A stretch of 64,000 nucleotides of DNA from Thamnidium elegans (taxonomy: Eukaryota > Mucoromycota > Mucoromycetes > Mucorales > Mucoraceae), in contig JAIXMG010000020.1 in NCBI GenBank assembly GCA_025201345.1, positions 434,001 through 498,000 of the forward strand, written 5' to 3'. Numbering within the stretch: position 1 is the first letter of the stretch; every line of letters starts with the position of its first letter. The notes beneath the pieces were generated by a model. That model saw only the letters and a list, made by a program, of their open reading frames with translations, had not been told where the DNA came from and ran no database searches. Shown here piece by piece: positions 8,980 to 18,063 of the stretch. Both the position numbers and the translations under genes were made by a program.

Positions 8980-10921
8980 ATGGAAGACACAAATATAAAA
9001 TTACTCAAAGCCTACTTGCCCAATCTAGAGATGCCCAATTTTGCGGATCCCGAACAACAAAAGTTTTTACAAAAACAAGCTAAACACTACACTTTAGTAA
9101 ACAAGAAATTATATCGATGTAACTTCGACACTTATCAACATCGTTTAGTTTTAACTAAACCCAAAGCCATTGAAGCATTATATACTGCACACCAGCACCC
9201 ATTAGGAGGACATTTAGCATACACCAATACACTCAACAAGGTTTCATCTAAATATTATTGGCCCAATATGGTGACTGATGTTACAATATATGTTAAAGAA
9301 TGCCCACGCTGCCAACGACATGGACGCAAAACCTTAAATGAAAGATTACACCCGGTTGCTGTATTACATGTGCCTTTTGAACAAGTTGCTATAGACGTTA
9401 AGCATGTGTCTACAAGTCGAGGTGGTTACCGCTATGTTATTGCTGCAATAGATTACTTAACAAAATATGTAGAAGCAAGAGCCGTGAGATTTCAGACTGC
9501 GTCGGAAATTGCGTTATTTTTATATGAAGAAATTATCTGCAGACATGGCTGTCCTCGAATTATTATTACGGATAACGGTAAACCTATGATAAGTGAACTA
9601 GTCTATCAAGTATGTTTACAATTCGGCTTAAGACATAATACAATAAGTGCATACAACAGCCAGGCGAACGGCCTTATAGAGAGATTCAATCGTACCTTTG
9701 ATCAAATAATGCAGAAAAGGACTCCTGAAGAAAAACTAGACTGGCATTATTATTTACCTTCTATGTTATTCGCTTACAGAAGTATGCAACAAGCAACTAC
9801 GCAAGAAACCCCATTCTATTTATTATATGGCTATCAACCAAGAACATCGTTTGACTCTAAGAAACTAGCTAAACAAACAAATTTGAACTTTGAAGACATA
9901 TTGAAACAAAGAACCAATAAACAAATCGACATTTTACAATTAGTAAGAAAAAATGCAATTAAAAGAATCGAGACCTCTCAAAAATCTCAAAAAGAAGCAA
10001 TTGACAAGAAGTTACTACAAACAAAAAAATTACTCAAGCCTGCTTTTTCTGTCGGCGATATTGTCGAAAGGTATAGAGATTATCGGGGTACTTCTTGGTC
10101 AGGAAAATTAGAAGATCTTTGGGAAGGTTTATACGTGGTATCTGAAGACTTGAAGAAAGGAAGCTACGTAATACAAAGAAAAAAAAAAGGAAGGTGGTAC
10201 TGAAATCAAGATAGTCCATGGGAATCGCTTGAGGATATACAAAATTCCGAATGTAGGATGGAAACTCCAAGAAAACTATAAAAAGACCGTAATAAATGAA
10301 GAATTAGGACCTCATATTAAACAAATTTCACCAATGCAAACCCAAGGACGCTCTACTCAAGATATTAACTCTCGTCTCGGACCTCTTCAACCCTCTTTCG
10401 TGGAAGTTGATAGTGATAATGAAACGATTATCTCTTCTGGTGAAGAAGACTCGGATGATGAAACCATAGAAGAAAAAACTGAAGAAAATCAACAAGACTC
10501 TTTTGAAAAAGCTGAAGATTTCAATTTTTTAAACCTGCTAGAGATCGAATCGGAGAAACCATATGACGAGGTGTCGAAGAAAAAAATGAATAACTATAAT
10601 GCCATGGTCATGACCGAAGAAGTTAAGGCTGATGTCTGGGAGCATGAATCAAGACTGAACTCTATTGCAGAACATAAGGCAAGAAATGATGAGCTTATCC
10701 ATAGAATGGCAGAAAACATCATCAAAATATGTCACATGCAACTACCTATGCCCCAAAGTAAAAGTGAATATGGAAGATACCTCCATTTGCGCGGCTTCTA
10801 TATTGGAAACTTAACTGGAGATAATAAGAAGGCTGGAAGAACTCTTGCTTTGAAGAACAAGATACGAAGACTTGATGAATATGAATGCTACGAATGGTTT
10901 GTTGGAGTACCTGAAGTTTAG
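8980..10921 (+). pseudogene. Integrase ORF of copy 2, one frameshift near 10180
   Basis: Starts at its own ATG (MEDTNIKLLKAYLPNLEMP), equivalent to the copy 1 start. The zinc domain (HQHPLGGH, CPRCQRH) and D,D,E core (IAIDVKH-type D, ITDNGKP, GLIERFNRT) are intact to about residue 400. The frame is lost in a run of nine A's (about 10178-10187) and continues in another frame from about 10190 to the TAG at 10919-10921, covering HGNRLRIYKIPNVGW, the acidic linker and the conserved tail (SEYGRYLHLRGFYIGN). Apart from that single homopolymer slip the product would match the copy 1 integrase in length and domain order. Confidence 0.88.
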
Positions 10922-10930
10922 AGGCTAAAC
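10916..10930 (+). other. Short inverted repeat just before the 3' LTR (copy 2)
   Basis: GTTTAG-AGG-CTAAAC overlaps the integrase stop codon and lies 19 nt before the LTR, as in copy 1. Confidence 0.6.
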
Positions 10931-10949
10931 TTACCAAGCCCAGCCCATA

Positions 10950-11397
10950 TGTTACATAGTGACTTACAATTTTTGTGGTGTCACAAATCCAAGAAGGACG
11001 CTCGTTGAAGAGGATCCTCCTTAACAAGGATTGTCTTTTAAACTTTAACTTAAAATAATACCTTTTTTGTAATAATCTAAAATAATATAAATAACCATCA
11101 AAAAATCATACTCTAATAAAAATTCAATTCACATTTTGTAAACAACTTTATCTTATACTTCTCTTAACTTATAAAAGACCTTTAAATCAGCTCTTTTATT
11201 TTTACCTTTACTTTATATTTTATTTTGTTCCTGAATTCCCTTGGATCTTACCTTCCATTGTACTTTTTACCAAAACCCTTTATTTTCTTTATTGACTTAA
11301 GTCGTTCTACTTATAAAACAGGAACTGGTGCTCACTTAAACTTACTATTACCTATTACCTTTTATTTTATTACTCTACCACATCCCAAATTCTAACA
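10950..11397 (+). repeat. 3' LTR of copy 2
   Basis: 448 bp, matching the 5' LTR at 4097-4544 without a difference that I can see. It is followed by CTCTTTTTACAC, the continuation of the copy 1 LTR. Confidence 0.95.
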
Positions 11398-11435
11398 CTC
11401 TTTTTACACTTTACCACACTATCGATTGATTAACA
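11398..11435 (+). repeat. 3' LTR of copy 1, last part
   Basis: Resumes the interrupted copy 1 LTR after copy 2 and ends TAACA at 11435. Its sequence (TTTACACTTTACCACA then ATCGATTGATTAACA) is repeated in inverse orientation at 12042-12080. It lies 58 bp from the 3' end of the tRNA-Met gene. Confidence 0.82.
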
Positions 11436-11476
11436 ACAGTGTAACAGTATCTACATACACCACCAAAGCAGAAAGC

Positions 11477-11487
11477 AAAAAAAAAAA
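11477..11487 (-). terminator. Pol III terminator of tRNA-Met
   Basis: A run of 11 T's on the minus strand, 6 nt after the tRNA 3' end: a standard Pol III terminator. Confidence 0.8.
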
Positions 11488-11493
11488 GAAAGA

Positions 11494-11566
11494 TGCTCCC
11501 TGCCAGGATCGAACTGGCGACCTTCAGATTATGAGACTAACGCTCTACCGACTGAGCCAAGGAAGC
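11494..11566 (-). tRNA. tRNA-Met(CAU), elongator type
   Basis: A 73-nt cloverleaf on the minus strand. The acceptor GCTTCCT pairs with AGGGAGC (one G-U), with a discriminator A. D arm GCTC/GAGC. Anticodon loop CTCATAA, anticodon CAT. T arm GCCAG-TTCGATC-CTGGC. No intron. The body resembles fungal elongator tRNA-Met. Its 3' end could pair with eight bases of the primer-binding site of the neighbouring retrotransposon. Transcribed away from tRNA-Arg. Confidence 0.95.
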
Positions 11567-11879
11567 AACTTGATATTTAAGGCGTAACACAAATCATATT
11601 TAAGCAAATAATTAAAAACATTACATACAAAAAACGTGTATATAACGTTCTTATTGATTTTTCGTAAGAATGTGAAACTTATAATAAATGATAATCTAGA
11701 AAAATGTCAGGTTACTTTTTTAGTAGCTCTGTCGCAAAGCTAGTTTCCTTAACTTATTATTTAACTACGTTTATTTCAGGTCAAGTTCCAATAGAAGTTG
11801 TACAATCGGGTGATAATCACGGGCTTTTTTAAAATATTTATTATCTATAATCCAATGAAGGAATAGCAAAAACATGTGA

Positions 11880-11952
11880 GGGGCTATGGCCCAATGGATA
11901 AGGCGTCTGACTACGAATCAGGAGATTCCAGGTTCGACCCCTGGTAGCCTCA
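11880..11952 (+). tRNA. tRNA-Arg(ACG)
   Basis: A 73-nt cloverleaf. The acceptor GGGGCTA pairs with TAGCCTC (one G-U), anticodon stem TCTGA/TCAGG, anticodon loop CTACGAA, T arm CCAGG-TTCGACC-CCTGG. Anticodon ACG (A34 to inosine expected). No intron. Divergent from the tRNA-Met gene, 313 bp away. An LTR end of the retrotransposon family lies 89 bp beyond its 3' end. Confidence 0.95.
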
Positions 11953-11959
11953 CATCTTC

Positions 11960-11965
11960 TTTTTT
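11960..11965 (+). terminator. Pol III terminator of tRNA-Arg
   Basis: T6 run (a second T5 follows) 8 nt after the tRNA-Arg 3' end. Confidence 0.7.
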
Positions 11966-12041
11966 GTTTTTGTCGATTCAGGAAGTGTATGTAGCCTTAG
12001 TTCTGTTGTTACACAATCATCTTTATTTATCCCCTTAACAC

Positions 12042-12205
12042 TGTTAATCAATCGATAATGTGGTAAAGTGTAAAAAGAGTATAATAAGGTAATAGTAAGT
12101 CTAAGTGAGCACCAGTTCCTGTTTTATAAGTAGAACGACTTAGGTAAATAAAGAAAATAAAGGGTTTTGGTAAAAAGTACAATGGAGAGTAAGACCCAAG
12201 GGAAT
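12042..12205 (-). repeat. Antisense LTR fragment of the same retrotransposon family
   Basis: The reverse complement contains the 3' ~165 bp of the LTR: CTTGGGTCTTACTCTCC, GTACTTTTTACCAAAACCC, AAGTCGTTCTACTTATAAAA, CAGGAACTGGTGCTCACTT, then an uninterrupted TATACTCTTTTTACAC and the TAACA end at 12042. It is cut on the right where element A begins. It proves the empty-site sequence for the nested insertion. Similarity to the other side of the tRNA pair runs a little past the LTR end (GTGTATGTAG near 11984 and its complement near 11450), so part of it could be an inverted local duplication. Confidence 0.85.
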
Positions 12206-12584
12206 TCAAGATTTTAATAGAATTTAAAATGATTCTAATGTTCGAGCTCTTGTAAAAATAAAAATAAAATATACAGCATATTTTTTTGTACAATAACTCG
12301 AACTCAAGAACTATTTCAAGTGTTATAATCCATCATTGTCTGTCCATTATCCTTTTAATATATTCGTTTTTACATGAATGTTTAGACATCACTTCTAAAA
12401 AAGGTCATTTTAACTGTGGTTGAAATAAAATGTTTTCTTTGTAGAATTAAAAGTCTGGAAAGTATTCTTTTGCCCAGATTTCATAGTTAAAATTAGTCAT
12501 TAAGAGGATATCTTTAATATCAAACATTGAAAAATGTTTGTTCTATATTTTTCTATTTTTTTTATAGTTATTAAAGAGTGATAG

Positions 12585-13192
12585 GGCCAACCCCTTTTGT
12601 TTTTCGGCTTTTTTTCGCAGATTATTAGCGATTACTCCGGATCAAGTTTAAGTATATTTATAGAAAAAAAATAACGGCGGTATTATACTCTTTCAGGCGC
12701 TTCTAATACATTAAAAATGATATTATTACTAAAATAATGAGCGAGCAATTACTGTTTAAAGACCTTTTTTTACTTGACGCTTTAGCTAAGCGGACGTTAA
12801 GCTGGCGTTTTATTAAAAGCGTATTTACTCTCTCAGTTTTGGATGTAGCACTTTTATTTATAAATAAATAAAAATGAACTATTAAATATCTCCAATCTTT
12901 GTTATATTTAATAATAGTAGTAACAAACTGAATTCAATGTAATCACGAAAATAAAGCAAATAGGTGAGCGCACGTGATAAAAAAAAAGTAAGGTTTTTTT
13001 GCCTAATAAAAGTAATTTTTAAACAGTGGTCACTCTTTCCTTTTTTGCGTTAGAAATATAAATTAAGATGGATTAGAAGCGTATAAAAACGTACTTTATT
13101 GTCAATAATTTGCCCATGGCAAAAGTCAAAGTGGATCCAGAGAAATCGCAAAACATCCGTGATTTTTGGCCAAAAAACAAAAGGGGTTGACC
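12585..13192. mobile_element. 608-bp MITE-like insert in element A
   Basis: Ends are near-perfect 20-bp inverted repeats: GGCCAACCCCTTTTGTTTTT at the left and its inverse (AAAAACAAAAGGGGTTGACC) at the right. It has no coding capacity and is absent from element B. No clear target duplication is seen. Confidence 0.55.
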
Positions 13193-13999
13193 ACCAAAAA
13201 TGAAAAACGAAAAAAAAAACCAAAAAAGTACGTTTTTAATTTTTTTTATCGAAGATATATTTAAAACAACTATTCTGTATTATACAACTTGGGTTCAAAA
13301 AGCTTTTTCTGTTTTTTAATAAATTAAGAACCATTATTTGTTATAGCTGGTAAAATTAGCAGTGATTTCTTATGTGAGCGATTTTTTAAGCTGCAATACC
13401 GCAATAATTATCACGCCACAATTGCTCTCTTCTTTCAATTATTTTGCTCTTGTCCCTTTGGAGTGTTTTATTGTTATTACGTTTTTATAACTGACTTGGA
13501 TAATATGACACATTTCGTTGCTACATGCTCAATGTCAAAAGAAAAAACAAAATACATAAATAAAATAAAAATACATGTTGCAAGTGGTGAATAAGATTAA
13601 GAAAAGAAAAGGCAAGTAAGAGTAAAAGAAAGAAATTGTATTTGCATTTGTTTGAGTTTTAAAATAGGGGTCACTGTGGTACAAAGAAAATGCAACTGTC
13701 AATTACAGAGTATAATAACAAAAGATAATTAAAAGAATATAAACTATAAGACCGTACCCGAGAGAAGTACATTTTATAATTTTTTATTAAATAAAAGATA
13801 ATATAATGAGAAGATCCAGCATCTCATTTACATGTACGCATTGCATGCATAATTATTATGCCAAATGTTAAACCAAATAAGCCAAACATATTATATTTTA
13901 CTGTAAAAATAACAATAAGCTTTATTAAAAATGTTGCAGGTAGATTATTAAAAGGAAAAAAAAAACATTAAGGTAATGTTTACATTTAATGAGAATTAG

Positions 14000-14215
14000 G
14001 GCAGACATTATCTTTCCCTTTTTAAGAAGCCTTTTCTTTTTTATAATGCCTTCCCTTTTTTATAATGCCTTCTTTTTTTTTTTATAAGGCATTCTCTTTT
14101 TTTAAGACATTCTTTTTTAAAACGCTTTCTCATTCTCTTTTTAGGACACTCATTTTTAAAGACATTCATTTTTAAAGACGCTCATTTTTATTTATAGCTT
14201 TTTTTTTTTTTTCGT
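14000..14215. repeat. Degenerate tandem repeat (about 20-28 bp units) in element A
   Basis: Repeated T-rich units built around TTTTTAAAGACATTC or TTTATAATGCCTTC. The inverse copy in element B spans about 33300-33480 with three clean AAAAATGAGTGTCTTT units. Confidence 0.5.
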
Positions 14216-14350
14216 TTTTTTTTTTTTTTAGCCCTTTGGGTTGGGTTGCTAAATAAGAAAAAGTTAGAAATCAACTCTTTTTTATTTGCAGCAGAATGTT
14301 TTTATGATACTTTCCTTCTCTCCTCGTATCACTCCAACTTTCTACCAGCC

Positions 14351-14595
14351 AGTGCTTATGGTACCATTTGCGCCATGCAATTTTTTTTTTGAGGGTTTAC
14401 AGATTTGACCCATCTGCAGGGCTTTTTTCCAAAAGAGACAACTTGTGAATTTACATCCCCACCCCGCGGTAAGAGAAAGCGGAATGGGGATGTAAACCCA
14501 CAACCTGCCTCTCCGGAAAAAAACCACCACGGATGAGTCAAACTGCAAAAACACAAAAAAAAAGATTACAAGGCGCAAATGGTACCATAAGCACT
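14351..14595. mobile_element. Foldback (hairpin) element, copy in A
   Basis: A 245-bp imperfect palindrome with arms of about 100 bp. The outer 24 bp (14351-14374 and 14572-14595) are perfect inverted repeats starting AGTGCTTATGGTACC. The centre pairs TTTACATCCCC with GGGGATGTAAA. No genuine ORF: reading frames here are a by-product of the palindrome. The same element in B (32916-33161) has the opposite orientation relative to its flanks. Confidence 0.75.
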
Positions 14596-15276
14596 ACTAT
14601 TACAGAAAAAAGACTTGATCAGAGTCCCAAAAACTGTAATAATAGTTAGTAAATATCTGGCCAGTTACCTTTTGTAGTTGTGAAGAAAAAAAAAGAGAAA
14701 AAAAACAAAAAAGGAAAAAAAAAACCGGGTCAATTTATACCCGTGATTCGTTGCCATAGTTTGTGTGACGTGTGGCATTTTTGTGTGACCTTTTTTTGTA
14801 GTGTTGCCTAGTTACAGTGAAGCTGGTTGATTTAGAGATTTAAATGGTGATTGATATATACCAGCTATATATCTAATCTTTTAATTACTATTTAAGGTCT
14901 ACTTTGGATTTTATTTGACAAACATAATTATTTACCTGTGTAATAATCAAAGTACTTATTTATTTGTGGTAGAGCAAGAAAACCACTATTTTCCTTTTTA
15001 CACAAACGTCAGGCATAGATTATTTATGCACAAATAACCACAATAATCTCTAAGCGGTTATCTTTAACACAATCAATTCAACTGTCATTGAATTCAAATC
15101 TCACTTTCATATAAAATAACTATCCTTTTTCAAATTATTAAAAACCATCTTATTTTAGACTTTTACCGAGTTTTATAACAATATATCACTAATTGTCGCA
15201 TATCTTCAGTACCTGCTTTTGTCCCTCTCTCTTTCTAATAAAATATAACATAATAATGAATACTTTTTTTTTATGA

Positions 15277-15863
15277 AGATGGACAGGAAAACATTTTTAA
15301 TGAAAAAGTTTACGATCCGATGGAGGATGTTTTAACACATGTCGATGATCCCAACATAGTTCTTGAAACAATACCTAGTCGACAAACTTATTTGAGCGTT
15401 AAACGCCCAAAAAAAAAAAAAATTTGTTGAAGGGTTCTCAGTTAAAAAACAGTCGGAACCTGGTAAGTTAAAGCCATCAGTGAAGTTATACAACAATTAC
15501 AGCGACTTCACCAGAGAAACGTCTATAGATCGTATGCTCGAAAATCCTCAAGGTTGCAGGGGACTTAAATATTAATTACTGCACTGCGTTAAGATGGTGG
15601 AAGTATTACCGAAGGGGCAGAAGAGGTTGTATATAAAAAGTCTGAACAAAACAGTGGTCCGAAAAGCTCATTTACAAGAGCATAACGAGCTACTTGGCTC
15701 TGGGACCTTAATAGAACGGCTGTGGGATCTTAGTAAAATGGCTGTAGGGCCTGGTTCTGATTTAATGAGCAAGGTGTTATTCAATGGTCCCACGGTTGTG
15801 AACTTGGTTGTGCAATCATTATTAGGTAGTATACTTGTCTATTATAAATGCACTAGCTTTTAA
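15277..15863 (+). pseudogene. Transposase-like relic, N-terminal and HTH part (element A)
   Basis: Pieces in three frames read KVYDPMEDVLTHVDDPN, then ETIPSRQTYLSVKRPKK, then after a frame change DLNINYCTALRWWKYYQ (a helix-turn-helix-like stretch), then after another change a tail ending LVYYKCTSF. Breaks sit at the 14-base A run (15409-15422), near 15555 and near 15612. From memory of the family, a YKKSEQNSGPKSS block after WWKYYQ belongs to Tc1/IS630-like transposases common in Mucorales; the catalytic DDE part is missing. Inference, not a domain hit. The homologous relic in B shares the first frame change. Confidence 0.5.
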
Positions 15864-15881
15864 TACGTATAATATATTATA

Positions 15882-15998
15882 GGTACAGACATTCCAGCAA
15901 ACAGTTATGCCGTAACCTCAAATGAGTGGGCAGATGGTACAAGGTCTGACGTCGTTTACGCAGCTGAAGGCAAACTATGGAGAAATACTTTGATTTAA
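15882..15998 (+). pseudogene. Orphan 3' exon-like fragment
   Basis: After TATTATAG (an acceptor-like site) a frame reads through SNEWADGTRSDVVYAAEG and ends in TAA. Element B (about 31550-31633, minus strand) has the same fragment but lacks 23 bp. I recall a SNEW-DG-RSDV motif from an unnamed, repeated Mucoromycota protein family; I cannot name a function. Confidence 0.35.
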
Positions 15999-16090
15999 CG
16001 CATAAAAATTAACTTGAAAAAGAGTAGTTATTTTATATGAAAGTGAGATTTGGGTTTTGAAGAGGTGTGTAAATGAGAAGAGAAAAAAAA

Positions 16091-16130
16091 ATAACATAAA
16101 ATAACATAAAATAACATAAAATAACATAAA
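16091..16130. repeat. 10-bp tandem repeat (ATAACATAAA x4)
   Basis: Four exact 10-bp units followed by decayed AAATAT units. Confidence 0.9.
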
Positions 16131-16415
16131 ATAAAATATAAAATATAAAATAATAGAGATTCCATTCGAAGAGCTTAAATATTAGAGTCTCAGCATTGGT
16201 GGGTAGTATGATAATTGATTAAATTATTTTATTATATTTTCGTATATCTTTTTTTTTTCTCTTTAACAATGAACATGTAGCCATATTGTACGAATCAGTT
16301 ATAAAAATTTAATACTGATAAGAACACTCCTAAGGGGCAAAAAAAAAAAAGAAAAAAAAGCAAAATAATAGGAAGAAAAAGTTCACTGAGATATTTTAGG
16401 TTGTTCTCAAGTCGT

Positions 16416-16420
<5 letters not shown>

Positions 16421-16451
<31 letters not shown>
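16421..16451. repeat. (GA)n microsatellite
   Basis: About 15 GA units. Confidence 0.95.
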
Positions 16452-16452
<1 letters not shown>

Positions 16453-16798
16453 ATTCTGAGACAAACTGTTTATAAAAAGCGGCAAAAACGTGCTGTTGCC
16501 CGTAACATTATTTCCTTGCTGTTTAATTACAAGCTTAGTCGGTAACAAGACACGGTAAGTTGCTAACCCTTCACATTTCTGCTTTTTAGTTTCATTTCTG
16601 TAACAATAACGACAAGGTATCAAAAAAGTGATTCCTCGTTGATACCGACATTGAGCTTTCTTCTCATGTATGCTACATAACCTAATTATTTAAGTATTAC
16701 AATTGTAAAGTAGATTTACTTGACTATGTGATCAAATCCGTACTTTCTGGTTTCTAATTTAGCTATGGCTAAAAAGTATCGGCGAGGTATTAGCAAAT

Positions 16799-17030
16799 AG
16801 TTTCTTCATTTGTTACTTGTAATACATTGGAACATCCATCTTCAAAGGAAAATTGTTCAATATTACGTTTATTATCGATTTTTCGAGGCTTTGATTCTGA
16901 TGGGTGTTGCCGTGACAAGTGGTTCTGAAAACTTGTAAATCCACGAAGACGAGAAGAGCAGAAAGGACAAATAAAAATTCCAGCTTTATTTGCTTCTACG
17001 GTAATAGTAGCTATTATTTTATCTACGTTA
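16799..17030 (-). pseudogene. C2H2 zinc-finger gene fragment
   Basis: An open minus-strand frame without an ATG, reading FICPFCSSRLRGFTSFQNHL then SRQHP: spacing C-x2-C-x12-H-x4-H, one classical C2H2 finger. It continues ~40 residues to a stop at 16799. An acceptor-like TAG lies just upstream (about 17022), so it may be the last exon of a decayed gene. Further minus-strand coding-like residue (CRYCYRNETKKQKCEGLATY) appears at 16540-16620. A role in nucleic-acid binding follows from the finger only. Confidence 0.4.
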
Positions 17031-18063
17031 GTTTAACTCTAAACGAACTTCTTTTTTTTTTCATAGATCAAATTTTTTTGTATGCATGATGGATTAAAGT
17101 TATATCTTTTCAGGGTATACAGTTTTTAGCGTGTAATAAATAAATATTATTATCTTTCGTAATCGACTTGTTCATATATAATCTTTTCATTATATTTATT
17201 TTACTTATGAGCGGCTTTAGCGTTTATATATTTAATCCATTGTAGTTAGTTTGTCCTGTACTACACGTCTGAAATATATCACAATCTCTCTATTCGAGTT
17301 GCGAATAATTTTATAAGCGTAGATTTAGGAAGAGTTTTGTTATAAATCAAAGAGATGGTAAAAATAAAAGTTAACCACGATTTAATTGAACAACAATGAA
17401 GTAAAAATAAAATATAGAATAAAGAGATGAATAAAAGAGCTAGTTAAGAGATCTTTTATAAATTAAAGAAGTATAAGATTAAATTATAGACGAAATGAAT
17501 TAATTTTTATTAGATTGTGTCTTTTTTATTGGCTATTTATATTATGGCAATAGATATTTTTTATGAGTAAATGTAAGAAAGTAAGGTTAAGGTTATAGAG
17601 CATCCACTTCATGGATGGTCCATTTCAAGGATGATCCATCACTGAATAGTGTAACCAAAGAAAAAAAAGAGAGAAGCGTGTAACAGTGGTATCAAATAGA
17701 GCTAACGAACAAGATGTAAAAGATAGAAGAGTAGATTCGCTTTATATATTCTTTTTATTGACATTTGGAAGAATTTTACGTATTTATTTGTTTACAAGAC
17801 AAACAGAATAAATTTGAAGTTAAAAGATTGTTGTCACAACGTTATCTATGCATGTTGAAGTTGTAACACTGCAAAGAAAAAAAAAAGGGGGTCATGATAA
17901 TTGATATAAAATCAGATCAGTAATTTATAATTCTATTCACAGATAAATAGGAAATACTAATACTAATCTATAAAAGAACACATTCGGAAAAAATTTGGTG
18001 TAGTAAGGTTTTATTTAAATACTAATGATATAATTATATAGTTTTTTTTAGGGAAGCTTGTAT
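17031..18063. other. Intergenic, no gene seen
   Basis: AT-rich DNA downstream of the Hsp70-like gene (18064-20612). The motif TATAATTTAATC/ATTTAAAG-like A/T runs only; no convincing ORF, RNA or repeat. Confidence 0.5.

Larger units (their letters stand above)
4097..11397 (+). mobile_element. Ty3/gypsy-like LTR retrotransposon, copy 2 (complete, nested in the LTR of copy 1)
   Basis: A 7.3-kb element: 448-bp LTR, putative primer-binding site, gag, -1 frameshift signal, protease, broken RT/RNase H, separate integrase, LTR. It is flanked by CTCT on both sides (ACTCT if the last A of the LTR is shared), a 4-5 bp target duplication. LTRs start TGTTA and end TAACA. Gag and the protease region are open, but RT-RNase H carries at least six one-base frameshifts and integrase one, so it is non-autonomous as written, although its two LTRs read as identical. 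Either a defective RNA was copied in trans or the indels are consensus errors at homopolymers. Confidence 0.95.
12215..16290 (+). mobile_element. Decayed DNA-transposon-like element A (inverted partner of element B)
   Basis: About 4 kb that realigns, in inverse orientation, with 31285-34520. Matches are strong over 13330-14340, 14600-15580 and 15590-16250 and weaker at 12220-12480. Unlike B, it carries a 0.85-kb insert (about 12485-13330) and the opposite orientation of an inner foldback. Its centre-right holds frameshifted transposase-like pieces. Its right end (16265-16390) resembles the inverse of 13420-13560, suggesting inverted ends. No intact transposase remains, and superfamily assignment is uncertain. 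Confidence 0.7.

Noticed and set aside
14342..14578. Overlapping minus-strand ORFs, repeated at 32862-33144
   Set aside because: They lie entirely within the palindromic foldback element; the frames are a by-product of the inverted repeat.
16396..16623. Minus-strand ORF ending in poly-Ser/Leu
   Set aside because: Its end is the translated (GA)n microsatellite; only the CRYCYRN stretch looks like decayed coding sequence, noted with the zinc-finger relic.
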